From NCBI GenBank assembly GCA_963844865.1, contig CAWJPY010000011.1:62001-126000 (forward strand): a stretch of DNA of 64,000 nucleotides, written 5' to 3'. Below the pieces are notes generated by a model. That model was not told where the DNA came from, made no database searches, and worked only from the letters and a program-made list of their open reading frames with translations. The translations under genes were made by a program, and so were the position numbers. How positions within the stretch are numbered: the first letter of the stretch is position 1; each line of letters starts with the position of its first letter. Positions 16,500-26,191 of this stretch are shown here, in pieces. Origin of the DNA: CAWJPY01 sp963844865. GTDB lineage: Bacteria; Acidobacteriota; Thermoanaerobaculia; Thermoanaerobaculales; Sulfomarinibacteraceae.

Positions 16500-17663
16500 T
16501 CACACGGCGAAGTCGACGACATAGTCGCCGTCTCGCATCAGCTCCACGGGACCATCGTCCGCCAGCGCCAAGCTGACCAGCTCGACCTCCACCCGGGGCT
16601 GCAGCTCCTTGAGGTACACGTAGTCTTGGTGGACCACATTCTCCGGCCGCGAGAAGGCGGCCGGTCCCACCTGGCCCCCGAAGTGCTCGCTGCGCCCGAG
16701 GGCGACGTGCAGCCCGAGCTTCTCGTCCAGGAGCACCGATCCCACCGGTCGCACACCGAAGCCCGCCAGCACCCCGAGGCCGAGCTCGGCGACGTTGCCG
16801 GCGGCGGGCTCCTGGGCGAGGCGGACGGCTTGCCGCCGGGCGTTCTCGCCAACACCCTCCACCGTCGCGACTCGGTTGGCCTCCACCCGATGCACCACCA
16901 CCTCGTCCCCGAGCTGGATGGGCAGCTCACCGGCGCTGGTGGTGGGGTCGCCCTCCACCTCTCCCTCGTAGGGAACGATGAACGCCTCGCCCGAGGGCAG
17001 GTTGCCGGCAACGCCCGGCTCGCGAAGCAGGCCGCCGGAGACGTGAGCTGTGCGGTGCCTCAGGTCCAGGTGCAGGGCGAAGCGGGTCGTGGCGTCCACC
17101 ACGAACTCCAGGTCCGCCGCCTGCGCTCGGTCCAGGAGCCCCGCGAGGAGGCGCACGCGGCGCTCCACCTCCACGTAATCCAGGCGCAAGGCCGGGATCA
17201 TGGCCTCGGAGAAGCCGGGCATGGTGGCGGCACGGAAGCCCAGTCTCCTGGCCAACACCTTCAGGGGAGCGGTCGCCGAGAGCTGGGTCGGGGCGAGGAC
17301 GAGCTGGTGGCGGGCGAGCACCTCCTCGAGGGGGAGGAGGGTCTTCTCCCGGAGGCGGTCGGCGGTGACGGTGGGAGCTTCGGGATCGATTCGCCAGGCC
17401 GTGGGTGGCAGATCGGCGTTGTTGGAAGGCGCGCGCCGGTAGGCGAAGAGGCTCACGTCCAGGTTGTGGAGCCGGCGCTCGGCGAGCAGGGCGCGCACCC
17501 ATGCCGCCGCCAGCTCGCGGCGGCGATGCCATGGTGCGGTGTCGTCGGCCTCATCTTCCGGCAGGTCGATGAGGACCGCCAGCGCTCGATCCTCGGACCG
17601 CGGCTCGAAGACCCGCTCCACGAGCGCGGCCAACTCCTCACCGGACAGCGCGTCCACACCCAT
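16500..17663 (-). CDS. M29-like aminopeptidase (AmpS/AmpT superfamily)
   Basis: The C-terminal half of this 387-residue protein has the M29 motif order. NLPSGEAFIVPYEGEVEGDP matches the N-P-x-GE-hydrophobic-P motif, with Glu as first metal ligand. NVAELGLGVLAGFG supplies the second Glu, LGRSEHFGG a His, and HQDYVYL the terminal HxD. M29 enzymes are dinuclear-metal cytoplasmic aminopeptidases. The N-terminal half is diverged and the usual Tyr near the third ligand is unclear, so activity is likely but not certain. The ATG at 17663 follows CGGAGGTG. The gene is followed on the same strand only by spacer, and its 3' end converges on the small ORFs at 16.1-16.5 kb. Confidence 0.7.
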   Translation of the reverse strand: MGVDALSGEELAALVERVFEPRSEDRALAVLIDLPEDEADDTAPWHRRRELAAAWVRALLAERRLHNLDVSLFAYRRAPSNNADLPPTAWRIDPEAPTVTADRLREKTLLPLEEVLARHQLVLAPTQLSATAPLKVLARRLGFRAATMPGFSEAMIPALRLDYVEVERRVRLLAGLLDRAQAADLEFVVDATTRFALHLDLRHRTAHVSGGLLREPGVAGNLPSGEAFIVPYEGEVEGDPTTSAGELPIQLGDEVVVHRVEANRVATVEGVGENARRQAVRLAQEPAAGNVAELGLGVLAGFGVRPVGSVLLDEKLGLHVALGRSEHFGGQVGPAAFSRPENVVHQDYVYLKELQPRVEVELVSLALADDGPVELMRDGDYVVDFAV

Positions 17664-17758
17664 GTCGTCACCTCCGTCCCGGCGACCCGCTCCCGGCGGC
17701 GTCGACGGCCGGCTCCCCCCCTACGCTGGAGCCTGGTGCAAACCCCGCCGGACCGGAG

Positions 17759-18382
17759 CTACTCCATGACCGTGACCGTGATCCGGTCGTACCAGTCGAT
17801 GGAGCCGGGCAGGGCGATGATAACGGTCTCGGAGCGATCGGGATAGAGTCGTTGGAAGGCGTGGCCGCTGGCGGTCTGGACCAGGGCCCCGCGGCGGTAG
17901 CCGGCGATCCAGAACCCCATCTCGGTGGGCTCCAGGATCCGGCCGCAGCGATTGGCCACGTCAATGGTGACCAGCACCTGGCCCCACGCCGCCGCCGACT
18001 GTCCGGCCGACCAGCGGGCGGTCAGGCACTGGGAAACAGCCGGTGTCGGGGTCGGGACGCGACGACGCGTGTCGGGCTCCGCCCGGGGAGGGGCCGGAGT
18101 GGGGGCGAGAGTCGGCGCTGCGGCGACCACCCAGGGCCCCTGCTCTTCCACCAGGGCGGGGGACGGCGGTGTCGAGGTCGGGGATGGGTCGGGTGTGGGA
18201 GTCGGTGTGGTCGTCGCGACGTCCCCGACTGGGGGGGCCGGAGTGCCCGTTTCGTGGTGCGTGAGCACGATGAGGACGGCCACCAACGCGGAGGCGGCGA
18301 TGGCGAGCTCCAGGGACCGCAGCCGCGGGCGATGGGGCCGGCGGGCGGTGGAGGTCACGATCGGAGGATCGGGGTCGCGCAT
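17759..18382 (-). CDS. Hypothetical single-pass membrane protein with Pro/Thr linker
   Basis: A 207-residue protein. A basic N-terminus (1-24) is followed by one transmembrane helix (about 25-42). A low-complexity Thr/Pro/Ser-rich linker spans about 45-115, and a compact C-terminal domain of about 90 residues contains two cysteines and a beta-rich pattern (QVLVTIDVANRCGR...). The layout predicts an inner-membrane anchor with a periplasmic domain on a flexible stalk. No family is recognised. It lies 95 bases upstream of the M29-like peptidase on the same strand. Confidence 0.6.
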   Translation of the reverse strand: MRDPDPPIVTSTARRPHRPRLRSLELAIAASALVAVLIVLTHHETGTPAPPVGDVATTTPTPTPDPSPTSTPPSPALVEEQGPWVVAAAPTLAPTPAPPRAEPDTRRRVPTPTPAVSQCLTARWSAGQSAAAWGQVLVTIDVANRCGRILEPTEMGFWIAGYRRGALVQTASGHAFQRLYPDRSETVIIALPGSIDWYDRITVTVME

Positions 18383-18791
18383 GTCCCTTCCAGCTTAGAC
18401 CCTCGCCCCTGAGCCGCTCCGAGGACGCGAGGCGGTTCGTGGGCCGTGCCAGGCGGCGACCGGGGCGGGCATCAGGGGCAGTGGACAGCGGCAGCGTCCG
18501 CAGCGGTGACCAGCGTCGGCGCTCAGCGGCGCTCAGCTTGGGGAGGATCAGAGGGGGTGCCTGGCACGCCGTCTTGCTTCGGTAGGACGTGGATCGCTTC
18601 ATTCGAAAGCGTGCCTGGCCCCCGCTCTGGTGGCACGGCCGAGGGACGCGCCGCTCTCTCGAAGGCCGCTGATCCGCGTGAATGGGGCTCCGCCGCCGTT
18701 CGCTGCCGTCGATCGCGGTCGCGGACGACGCCCGCGGTCGCTTGACGCGTTGCGGCACGAGGGGGAGAATCGCGACACCGGGAGGTGCGAG
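18383..18791. repeat. Spacer with family A repeat copy 3 and family C tract
   Basis: A 409-base spacer between divergent genes. A half motif GTGCCAGGC lies at about 18446. A family C tract (GACAGCGGCAGCG...) spans about 18480-18530. A full family A unit spans 18556-18620, from GGTGCCTGGCACGCCGTC to GTGCCTGGCC, with an inner CGTCTTGCTTCGGTAGGACG that recurs in the copy near 36171. The extreme right end carries the GGAGGTG ribosome site of the ParA gene. Confidence 0.6.
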
Positions 18792-19559
18792 ATGCGGTGG
18801 GTCGTGTTCAACCAGAAAGGGGGAGTGGGCAAGTCCACCGTGGTGTGCAACCTCGCCGCGGTCAGCGCCCGGCGGGGACGGCGCACTCTGGTCGTGGACC
18901 TCGATCCCCAGGCGAACGCTACCCAGTACCTGCTCGGTCGCGACGCCGAGGAGGCGACCCCGAACCTGGCCTCGTTCTTCGAGCAGACCCTGGGCTTCCG
19001 GCTGTTCGGCGCCGACCCCAAGGAGTTCGTGCACCACACCCGGTTCGAGAATCTCCACGTGATGGCGTCCTCGCCGGACTTGGACCCCCTGCAGAGCAAG
19101 CTGGAGTCCAGGTACAAGATGTACAAGCTCCGGGACGCCCTCCGCGAGCTGAAAGGCTACGGGGCGGTCTACCTCGACACGCCGCCTGCCTTCGGGTTCT
19201 TCACGCTGTCGGCGCTCATCGCCGCCGACCGCTGCCTCATCCCCTTCGACTGCGACGACTTCTCCCGTCGTGCCCTGTATGCGCTGATGGACACCGTGCG
19301 CGAGGTCCGGGAAGACCACAATCAGGACCTGCGGGTGGCGGGCATCGTGGTGAACCAGTTCCTGGCCAGGGCCAAGCTGCCGCAGCGTCTGGTGGACGAG
19401 CTCCGGCGCGATGGGCTGCCGGTGCTGGAGCCCTTCCTGTCCTCGTCGGTGAAGATCCGGGAGTCCCACCAGGCCTCGCGGCCCATGCCCTTCTTCGCCC
19501 GCAGCCACAAGCTGAGCGCGCAGTTCGAGCAGCTCTACGACGCCGTCGAGAGCGCCTGA
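18792..19559 (+). CDS. ParA/MinD-family partitioning ATPase, orphan
   Basis: A 255-residue ATPase with the deviant Walker A motif at its very start (QKGGVGKST, with the signature Lys), a Walker A' segment (VVDLDPQANATQYLL) and a Walker B-like strand (AVYLDTPPAFGF). ParA proteins form ATP-dependent dimers on DNA and position chromosomes, plasmids or protein clusters. No ParB or cargo gene is beside it, so the cargo is unknown. GGAGGTG at 18781-18787 places the start at the ATG at 18792; the longer frame upstream passes through repeat DNA. The genes on both sides are transcribed in the opposite direction. Confidence 0.88.
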   Translation: MRWVVFNQKGGVGKSTVVCNLAAVSARRGRRTLVVDLDPQANATQYLLGRDAEEATPNLASFFEQTLGFRLFGADPKEFVHHTRFENLHVMASSPDLDPLQSKLESRYKMYKLRDALRELKGYGAVYLDTPPAFGFFTLSALIAADRCLIPFDCDDFSRRALYALMDTVREVREDHNQDLRVAGIVVNQFLARAKLPQRLVDELRRDGLPVLEPFLSSSVKIRESHQASRPMPFFARSHKLSAQFEQLYDAVESA

Positions 19560-19632
19560 GAACCGGACCGGTCGCTCCGACAACCGCGTCCGGGTCCGCG
19601 ACGGCGGCGGCGATCAGCGACGGCGTCCGGCG

Positions 19633-20589
19633 TCAACAGCCCGCGTGCTGGCGGAACCAGTCGGCGGTGATGCGGATGCCCTTGTCCAGGGGGGTGTCGA
19701 CCTTCACCGAGAGCTCGCGCTCGAGGAGATCCGATGAAATCGAGGAGCGCCGCTGCTCCCCCGCCTTGGCCGGGCCGTGGTGAGCGGGGACGTCGCTCCC
19801 GAGTGCGCGGCGGATGGCGTCGTACAGGGTGTTGACGTCGGTCTCGACGCCGGTCCCCACGTTCAGCACCCGGAAGCCCGGCCGACCCAGGGCGGCCAGG
19901 TTGGCCCGCACCACGTCTCCGACGTAGACGTAGTCGCGGGTCTGGCCGCCGTCGCCGTTGATCACCGGCCGCTCACCGGCGAGCAGCCGGTGCAGGAAGA
20001 TGGCCACCACGCCGGCCTCGCCGTGGGGGTTCTGGCGGGGGCCGTAGACGTTGGCGTAACGCAGGCAGGTCGCATCCAGGCCGTACTCCCGGTGATAGAA
20101 GTACAGGTAGCGCTCGCAGGCGAGCTTGGCGACTCCGTACGGCGACAGTGGGCGCGCCGGGTGGTCCTCCGCCGCCGGGTGCACGTCCTGGTCCCCGTAG
20201 ATCGCGCCGCCCGTGGAGGCGAAGAGCACCTGCCGCACCCGCGCCGAGCGGGCGCCCTCCAGGAGGTTGAGCATGCCCAGGACGTTGACGTCGGCGTCGA
20301 AGACGGGGTCGGCCACCGAGCGGCGGACGTCCATCTGGGCCGCGTGGTGAACGAGCACCTCGACCCCACGCTCGGCCAGGAGCCGGGCCGCCGCGGGGTC
20401 CCGGACGTCGCACACCACCAGCTCGGCGCCGGCGGGCACGTTCTCCTTGCGGCCGCTGGACAGGTCGTCCACAATCAGGACCCGGTGGCCGGCGGCGAGA
20501 AGCGCCTCCGCCACGTGGCTGGCGATGAAGCCGGCGCCGCCGGTGACGCAGATGATCGATCCCCCGGTGTCTTCTCCGCTGGACGTCAA
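19633..20589 (-). CDS. NAD-dependent sugar-nucleotide epimerase (UDP-glucose 4-epimerase-like)
   Basis: An extended short-chain dehydrogenase of 318 residues. It has the N-terminal GGAGFIASH NAD-binding loop, an acidic DDLSSG turn selective for NAD, catalytic YGVAK (Tyr-x3-Lys in SPYGVAKLACERYL), and a C-terminal sugar-binding half (GDGGQTRDYVYVGDV). These are typical of GalE and related 4-epimerases. Substrates could be UDP-glucose/galactose or their N-acetyl forms for LPS. Its start overlaps the divergent methyladenine glycosylase by up to 38 bases, so one of the two starts may be slightly shorter than given. Confidence 0.88.
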   Translation of the reverse strand: MTSSGEDTGGSIICVTGGAGFIASHVAEALLAAGHRVLIVDDLSSGRKENVPAGAELVVCDVRDPAAARLLAERGVEVLVHHAAQMDVRRSVADPVFDADVNVLGMLNLLEGARSARVRQVLFASTGGAIYGDQDVHPAAEDHPARPLSPYGVAKLACERYLYFYHREYGLDATCLRYANVYGPRQNPHGEAGVVAIFLHRLLAGERPVINGDGGQTRDYVYVGDVVRANLAALGRPGFRVLNVGTGVETDVNTLYDAIRRALGSDVPAHHGPAKAGEQRRSSISSDLLERELSVKVDTPLDKGIRITADWFRQHAGC

Positions 20590-21187
20590 CGACCTCGCCT
20601 CCCTCCAGGTGCTGGCGCGAGGATTCTACCAGCGGCCGACGGCGGACGTGGCTCGCGACCTCCTGGGCAAGCTCCTGCTCCGCGCCACTGCGGCCGGGCT
20701 CGTCGCGGCGCGCATCCTCGAGGTGGAAGCCTACCTCGGGCCCCAGGACAGGGCCTGCCACACCTTCGGCGGACGCCGGACCGAGCGCGTTCGCTCGATG
20801 TGGGGCGAGGCCGGACACGCCTATGTGTACCTCATCTACGGGCTGCACCACTGCCTCAACATCGTCACCGTGGGGGGAGGCGCCGGCGAGGCGGTGCTGG
20901 TGCGCGGTGCGGCGATCGTGCACGGTCTCGACGTCGCCCGGCGGCGGCGGGGCGACGGCGTTGCCGATGGTCGCCTGGCGGACGGGCCCGGCAAGCTGTG
21001 TCAGGCCCTGGGGATCGACCGCGACGACGACGGCCGGGACCTGTGCGAGCCGGCGAGGGGCCTGTGGCTCGGGGACGACGGCTGGCCGGTGGAGGAACGG
21101 CTGGTGCGGCGGACGCCGCGGATCGGTGTCGGTTACGCCGGCCCGGCTGCCCGTTGGCCCCTGCGCTTCGTCCTCGGCCCCCACTAG
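20552..21187 (+). CDS. DNA-3-methyladenine glycosylase (AAG/MPG type)
   Basis: Base-excision repair glycosylase removing alkylated purines. The core is clear: RPTADVARDLLGK near the N-terminus, then ARILEVEAYLGPQDRACHTF with the catalytic Glu in EVEAY, and GHAYVYLIYGLHHCLNIV. The length from the ATG at 20552 is 211 residues, close to the family norm. The start is uncertain. GTG codons at 20567 and 20609 are alternatives, the second leaving almost no N-terminal extension and no overlap with the divergent epimerase gene. No strong ribosome site is seen for any of them. Confidence 0.88.
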   Translation: MIDPPVSSPLDVNDLASLQVLARGFYQRPTADVARDLLGKLLLRATAAGLVAARILEVEAYLGPQDRACHTFGGRRTERVRSMWGEAGHAYVYLIYGLHHCLNIVTVGGGAGEAVLVRGAAIVHGLDVARRRRGDGVADGRLADGPGKLCQALGIDRDDDGRDLCEPARGLWLGDDGWPVEERLVRRTPRIGVGYAGPAARWPLRFVLGPH

Positions 21188-21447
21188 CTCCGGAGCGGGT
21201 GCCAGGCACCGTCGGAGGCGGTTCGAGAGACCCATGCGCTTCAGTTGCCGCGGTGCCTGACGCCGTCCCGAGTGCTCCCGGAGACTCCTTGCGTGGCTTC
21301 GCGGTGGTGCCGGATGGCATGACACCAGGCGCAAGGGGGGCGTCTCGTCGGGCGCAGACGCGGGGTGTGCAGCAGACGTGTATGTCATTGGGAGCAAGGT
21401 TTCGCTGGTGGCGGCCGCTGATCTCTGATTCTCGAGCGCCTCCGATC
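21188..21447. repeat. Spacer with family A repeat copy 4 and family D fragment
   Basis: A family A unit spans 21198-21267, with GGTGCCAGGCACCGTC at the left and GCGGTGCCTGACGCCGTC at the right. A family D fragment spans 21358-21390, CGCGGGGTGTGCAGCAGACG followed by TGTATGTCATTG. It is an inverted relative of 4433-4466. Confidence 0.6.
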
Positions 21448-21456
21448 TGCTACCGT
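21448..21456 (+). promoter_or_regulatory. Extended -10 of the saccharopine-dehydrogenase-like gene
   Basis: TGC-TACCGT lies 24 bases before the start codon. With initiation about 7 bases downstream, the leader would be about 17 bases and contain only the GGGGAGG ribosome site (21467-21473). Confidence 0.4.
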
Positions 21457-21479
21457 ACGTCCGCTGTGGGGAGGTGATG

Positions 21480-22619
21480 ATGAAGATCGTCGTGTTGGGA
21501 GCGGGCAGAGTGGGCGCGGCCATCGTCAAGGACCTGGCCGCTCATGACGGGTTCGAGGTCCTCGTGGCCGACGTGGATCGGGCTGCCCTCGAGGGATTGG
21601 CGGGAGTGCCCTCCGTGGAGGTCCTGGCCACGGACCTGGCTCGACCCGAGGGGGTGCGGAACGCCCTCGAAGGCGCGGACCTCGCGGTCGGTGCAGTCCC
21701 CGGGCCTATGGGGCACGCCACGCTGCGGACGGTGATCGAGTCCGGCGTGACCATCGCCGACATCTCCTTCTTCGAGGAGAACCCGTTCACCCTGCACGAC
21801 CTGGCCCGCGGGCACGAGGTGGTGGCGGCGGTGGACTGTGGCCTCGCGCCGGGCATCAGCAACCTGATCGTGGGGCGGGCCGCGGCGGAGTACGACAGGG
21901 TGACGAGCTTCACGTGCCGGGTGGGCGGGCTGCCCGCGGTACGCCGCCTGCCGTGGGAGTATCAGAGCGTGTTCTCGCCCATCGACGTCATCGCCGAGTA
22001 CACCCGTCCTGCGCGCCTGATGGAGGGCGGCGAGCTGGTGATCCGGGAGGCCCTTTCCGGACTGGAGCTCATCGACGTCGAAGGCGTCGGCACCCTGGAG
22101 GCGTTCAACACCGACGGGCTGCGCACCCTTCTCGATACGGTGGACGTCCCGGACATGCGCGAGAAGACCATGCGCTTCCCAGGGCACGCCGACCGCGTCC
22201 GCATCCTGCGTGACATGGGGCTCTTCTCCGAGGAGCCGGTGGCCGTCGGGGGACACAACGTCCGTCCCGTGGACCTCGCGGCGCGCCTCCTCTCCCGGGC
22301 CTGGGCGCCGCGCCCCGGCGACACCGACATCTCGGTGCTGCAGGCCGAGGTGGTGGCGGAGACCGGGGGCCGGCAGGTGCGCGAGGTCTGGAACCTGCTG
22401 GACCGCCACGATGCGACCACCGACACGTCGTCCATGGCACGGACCACGGGCTACACCTGTGCGGCGGTGGTGTGCGCGTTGGCCGAGCACCTGTACGACA
22501 CGCCAGGGATCACCCCTCCGGAGGTCCTGGGTCGGGACCCGGCCTGCTTCTCCTTCGTCATGGACTACCTGGCGAAACGCGGCATCGAGCTGACTCACAG
22601 GGTGGAGTCGGTGTCGTAG
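21480..22619 (+). CDS. Saccharopine dehydrogenase-like NAD(P)-binding protein
   Basis: The 379-residue protein begins with a textbook Rossmann loop (KIVVLGAGRVGAAIV) and the DVD acidic residue of NAD-binding enzymes. Next come AVPGPMGHATLRTVI and DCGLAPGISNLIVG, as in saccharopine dehydrogenase-family (LysDH-like) oxidoreductases. The C-terminal half is the substrate domain. Likely roles are lysine or other amino-acid oxidation, but the substrate is not fixed by sequence alone. Three adjacent start codons (GTG 21474, ATG 21477, ATG 21480) exist; the last is best spaced from GGGGAGG. Its 3' end overlaps the convergent TetR gene by 25 bases. Confidence 0.8.
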   Translation: MKIVVLGAGRVGAAIVKDLAAHDGFEVLVADVDRAALEGLAGVPSVEVLATDLARPEGVRNALEGADLAVGAVPGPMGHATLRTVIESGVTIADISFFEENPFTLHDLARGHEVVAAVDCGLAPGISNLIVGRAAAEYDRVTSFTCRVGGLPAVRRLPWEYQSVFSPIDVIAEYTRPARLMEGGELVIREALSGLELIDVEGVGTLEAFNTDGLRTLLDTVDVPDMREKTMRFPGHADRVRILRDMGLFSEEPVAVGGHNVRPVDLAARLLSRAWAPRPGDTDISVLQAEVVAETGGRQVREVWNLLDRHDATTDTSSMARTTGYTCAAVVCALAEHLYDTPGITPPEVLGRDPACFSFVMDYLAKRGIELTHRVESVS

Positions 22620-23194
22620 GGTCGGTGCTGGAGGACCCGGCGCACCATGCCGGCGAGGATCTCCTCGCGCCGAATGGGGTCCAGCTCCAATGCGCGCGCC
22701 AGGACCGGCCAGGCGGCGGTGAGGAGGAACACGGGCGCGGCCAGCTCCAGCAGGAGGCGTCGGGCGGGCCCGGGGACCCGATCGGCGTCGGTCATCCCGG
22801 TGATGGTGGCCAGGCCCTCGAGGGCGCTCCTCAGGGTGGGTTCCAGGGCCTCCACCGCCACGCTCCCGCCCTCCGCCAGGTCCCGCAGCAGCAGCCGCGT
22901 GGCGACCTCGTCCTGGCGCAGACGGGAGAAGAGCGCGCGGACGACCTCCTCCAGCCGTTCCTCGGGGCGCTGATCCCGCGCCGGCGGGGGGCCGGTGACC
23001 GCCATCAGGCGCTCCGCCGCCTGGCGGAGGACCGTCCGGTAGAGCTGTCGCTTGCCCCCGAAGTGGTAGGACACCGCGCCGGGGTTCGCCCGGGCCAGGT
23101 CGCAGATCTCGCGGATGGAGGCGCCCCGGTAGCCCTGGGCCGCGAACAGGCGGGAGGCGGCCTCGAGGAGTCGCTGCCGTGTGGATGAGTTCAT
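22595..23194 (-). CDS. TetR/AcrR-family transcriptional regulator
   Basis: The 199-residue protein has the N-terminal TetR helix-turn-helix: RQRLLEAASRLFAAQGYRG, ASIREICDLARANPGAVSYH, then FGGKRQLYRTVL. The C-terminal ligand domain (from about residue 70) is Leu/Ala-rich and resembles the CerR-like subgroup; the ligand is unknown. The start codon at 23194 lies inside an inverted repeat, ATACA-N6-TGTAT (23193-23208), and a related element lies at 23347-23358 near kdsB. Autoregulation and control of the divergent kdsB promoter are reasonable inferences. Confidence 0.9.
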   Translation of the reverse strand: MNSSTRQRLLEAASRLFAAQGYRGASIREICDLARANPGAVSYHFGGKRQLYRTVLRQAAERLMAVTGPPPARDQRPEERLEEVVRALFSRLRQDEVATRLLLRDLAEGGSVAVEALEPTLRSALEGLATITGMTDADRVPGPARRLLLELAAPVFLLTAAWPVLARALELDPIRREEILAGMVRRVLQHRPYDTDSTL

Positions 23195-23208
23195 ACAGTT
23201 GTTTGTAT
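23193..23208. promoter_or_regulatory. Putative TetR operator 1 (ATACA-N6-TGTAT)
   Basis: A perfect 5-base inverted repeat overlapping the regulator's start codon. Its minus-strand form TACAAACAACTGTA resembles operator 2 (TACAAACGATTGTT). Confidence 0.45.
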
Positions 23209-23346
23209 AACTCGTCGCCCCGATCCGTCAAGGGCGGCCCCTTGCGGGACCCAACCTGGGCCGGTGATCTCTCGGGTTCGGCGGGTAACTCGGGCCCTCT
23301 GGACCCGCAGTTCCGAGCGGTTGGGGACGAGCCGTCTGCTCTTGGT

Positions 23347-23358
23347 ACAAACGATTGT
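23347..23358. promoter_or_regulatory. Putative TetR operator 2 (ACAA-N4-TTGT)
   Basis: ACAAACGATTGT is an inverted repeat in the AT-richer part of the TetR-kdsB spacer, about 20 bases upstream of the kdsB -35 element. It shares TACAAAC-A-TGT with operator 1. Confidence 0.4.
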
Positions 23359-23377
23359 TTCACTTTCTGCACAAGCC

Positions 23378-23406
23378 TTGACTCGGTGGTTCACCGTGAC
23401 TAGCAT
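23378..23406 (+). promoter_or_regulatory. Sigma-70-type promoter of kdsB
   Basis: TTGACT (23378-23383), a 17-base spacer and TAGCAT (23401-23406). Initiation about 7 bases downstream would fall near 23413, practically at the GTG start codon (23415). The kdsB message may therefore be leaderless. Confidence 0.55.
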
Positions 23407-23414
23407 CGGACCAC

Positions 23415-24167
23415 GTGAAGGGTCGAACCGGAAAGAATGCAATCGCCGTGATCCCGGCGCGGTGGGCGTCCACGCGTTTCCCGGGCAAGGCGTTGGCCGC
23501 CATCGCCGGTGAGCCCATGATCGCGCACGTGGTGCGCCGCGCGTGCACCGCGCGCAGCGTCGGCGCGGTGATCGTGGCCACGGATGACCGCCGCATCGCC
23601 GTCGCCGCCGGCGCCGCAGGGGCTGAAGCCGTCATGACCGGGGAGTGCCGGTCGGGGACGGACCGGGTCGCCGAGGCCGTGCTCGGTCGCGAGGACTGGG
23701 AGGTCGTGGTCAACGTCCAGGGGGACGAGCCGCTGGTGGCGGCGGAGAACGTGGATGCGCTGGTGGAGACCATGCTCGCCGCGCCCGAGGTCGAGCTCGC
23801 CACACTCTGTCGTCCCCTGGAGGAGGACCTCCTGGAGGATCCGAACGCGGTGAAGGTGGTGCGGGACCGTTCGAGGCGGGCGCTGTACTTCTCGCGGGCG
23901 CCCATCCCTTACCCGCGGCAACGGGACGTGGCGGCACGACTGTGGCGGTTGCATTTGGGTATGTACGGGTTCCGGCGCGATGCCCTGCGACGCTTCGTCG
24001 CCTGGCCGCCGTCGGATCTGGAACTGGCCGAGGGTCTGGAGCAGCTCCGGGCCCTGGAGCATGGGATGTCGATTCTGGTCGTGGACGCCCCTCGTCCCGG
24101 GTTCGGCGTCGACACCCCGGACGATCTGCGCAGGGCGGAGCGGCTGCTCGAGCAGGGAGCGGGCTAG
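23415..24167 (+). CDS. kdsB: 3-deoxy-manno-octulosonate cytidylyltransferase (CMP-Kdo synthetase)
   Basis: The cytoplasmic enzyme activates Kdo with CTP to CMP-Kdo for the LPS inner core. The 250-residue protein has the signature N-terminus IPARWASTRFPGKALA (nucleotide-binding loop), ATDD, the SGTDRV segment, VNVQGDEPL with catalytic Asp, and the C-terminal GVDTPDDL. The length is normal. The GTG start at 23415 coincides with the predicted transcription start. It is the first gene of a cluster with pyrG (supplying CTP), kdsA and kdsD, a logical set for CMP-Kdo formation. Confidence 0.95.
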   Translation: MKGRTGKNAIAVIPARWASTRFPGKALAAIAGEPMIAHVVRRACTARSVGAVIVATDDRRIAVAAGAAGAEAVMTGECRSGTDRVAEAVLGREDWEVVVNVQGDEPLVAAENVDALVETMLAAPEVELATLCRPLEEDLLEDPNAVKVVRDRSRRALYFSRAPIPYPRQRDVAARLWRLHLGMYGFRRDALRRFVAWPPSDLELAEGLEQLRALEHGMSILVVDAPRPGFGVDTPDDLRRAERLLEQGAG

Positions 24168-24176
24168 GGAGGAAGC

Positions 24177-25923
<1,747 letters not shown>

Positions 25924-25926
<3 letters not shown>

Positions 25927-26175
25927 GGCTGGCCGCCCACCCAGTCCCGTGAGGACGTCAGGCCTGCCGCCCGCCCTCACTCGTGAGGCCCACCCACCCG
26001 ACCGCCCCGTGAGGAGCAACAGGTTAGAAGTGAGAAGTGAGAAGTGAGGCGCTCCGAGACCGCCCCTTCAATGCCATTCGCCAGTACACTCCGGCATCCA
26101 AAGGGTGGGTGGGGGACTTCTAACTTCTAACCTCTAACTTCTCACGTCCTCACGTCCTCACGCCCTCCCTCCGCT
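25924..26175. repeat. Inverted-repeat element (family E), copy 1
   Basis: It begins with the pyrG stop codon inside GTGAGGCTGGCCGCCCACCC. GTTAGAAGTGAGAAGTGAGA (from 26021) and CTTCTAACTTCTAACCTCTA (from 26117) are imperfect inverted complements. The right edge is tandem CACGTCCT (26145-26166). A similar element lies at 30408-30575. Confidence 0.6.
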
Positions 26176-26183
26176 GCTACACT
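26175..26183 (+). promoter_or_regulatory. Extended -10 of kdsA
   Basis: TGC-TACACT, ending 8 bases before the kdsA ATG. Initiation would fall within about two bases of the start codon, predicting a leaderless or nearly leaderless transcript. Confidence 0.45.
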
Positions 26184-26191
26184 GGCGGGCG

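Noticed and set aside
18630..18791. N-terminal extension of the ParA protein
   Set aside because: It is low-complexity Arg-rich sequence in repeat DNA; the Walker A motif should be at the N-terminus and GGAGGTG precedes 18792.
26145..26170. CRISPR-like array from tandem CACGTCCT units (also 30535-30575)
   Set aside because: Units are only 8 bases, contiguous, with no spacers and no cas genes.
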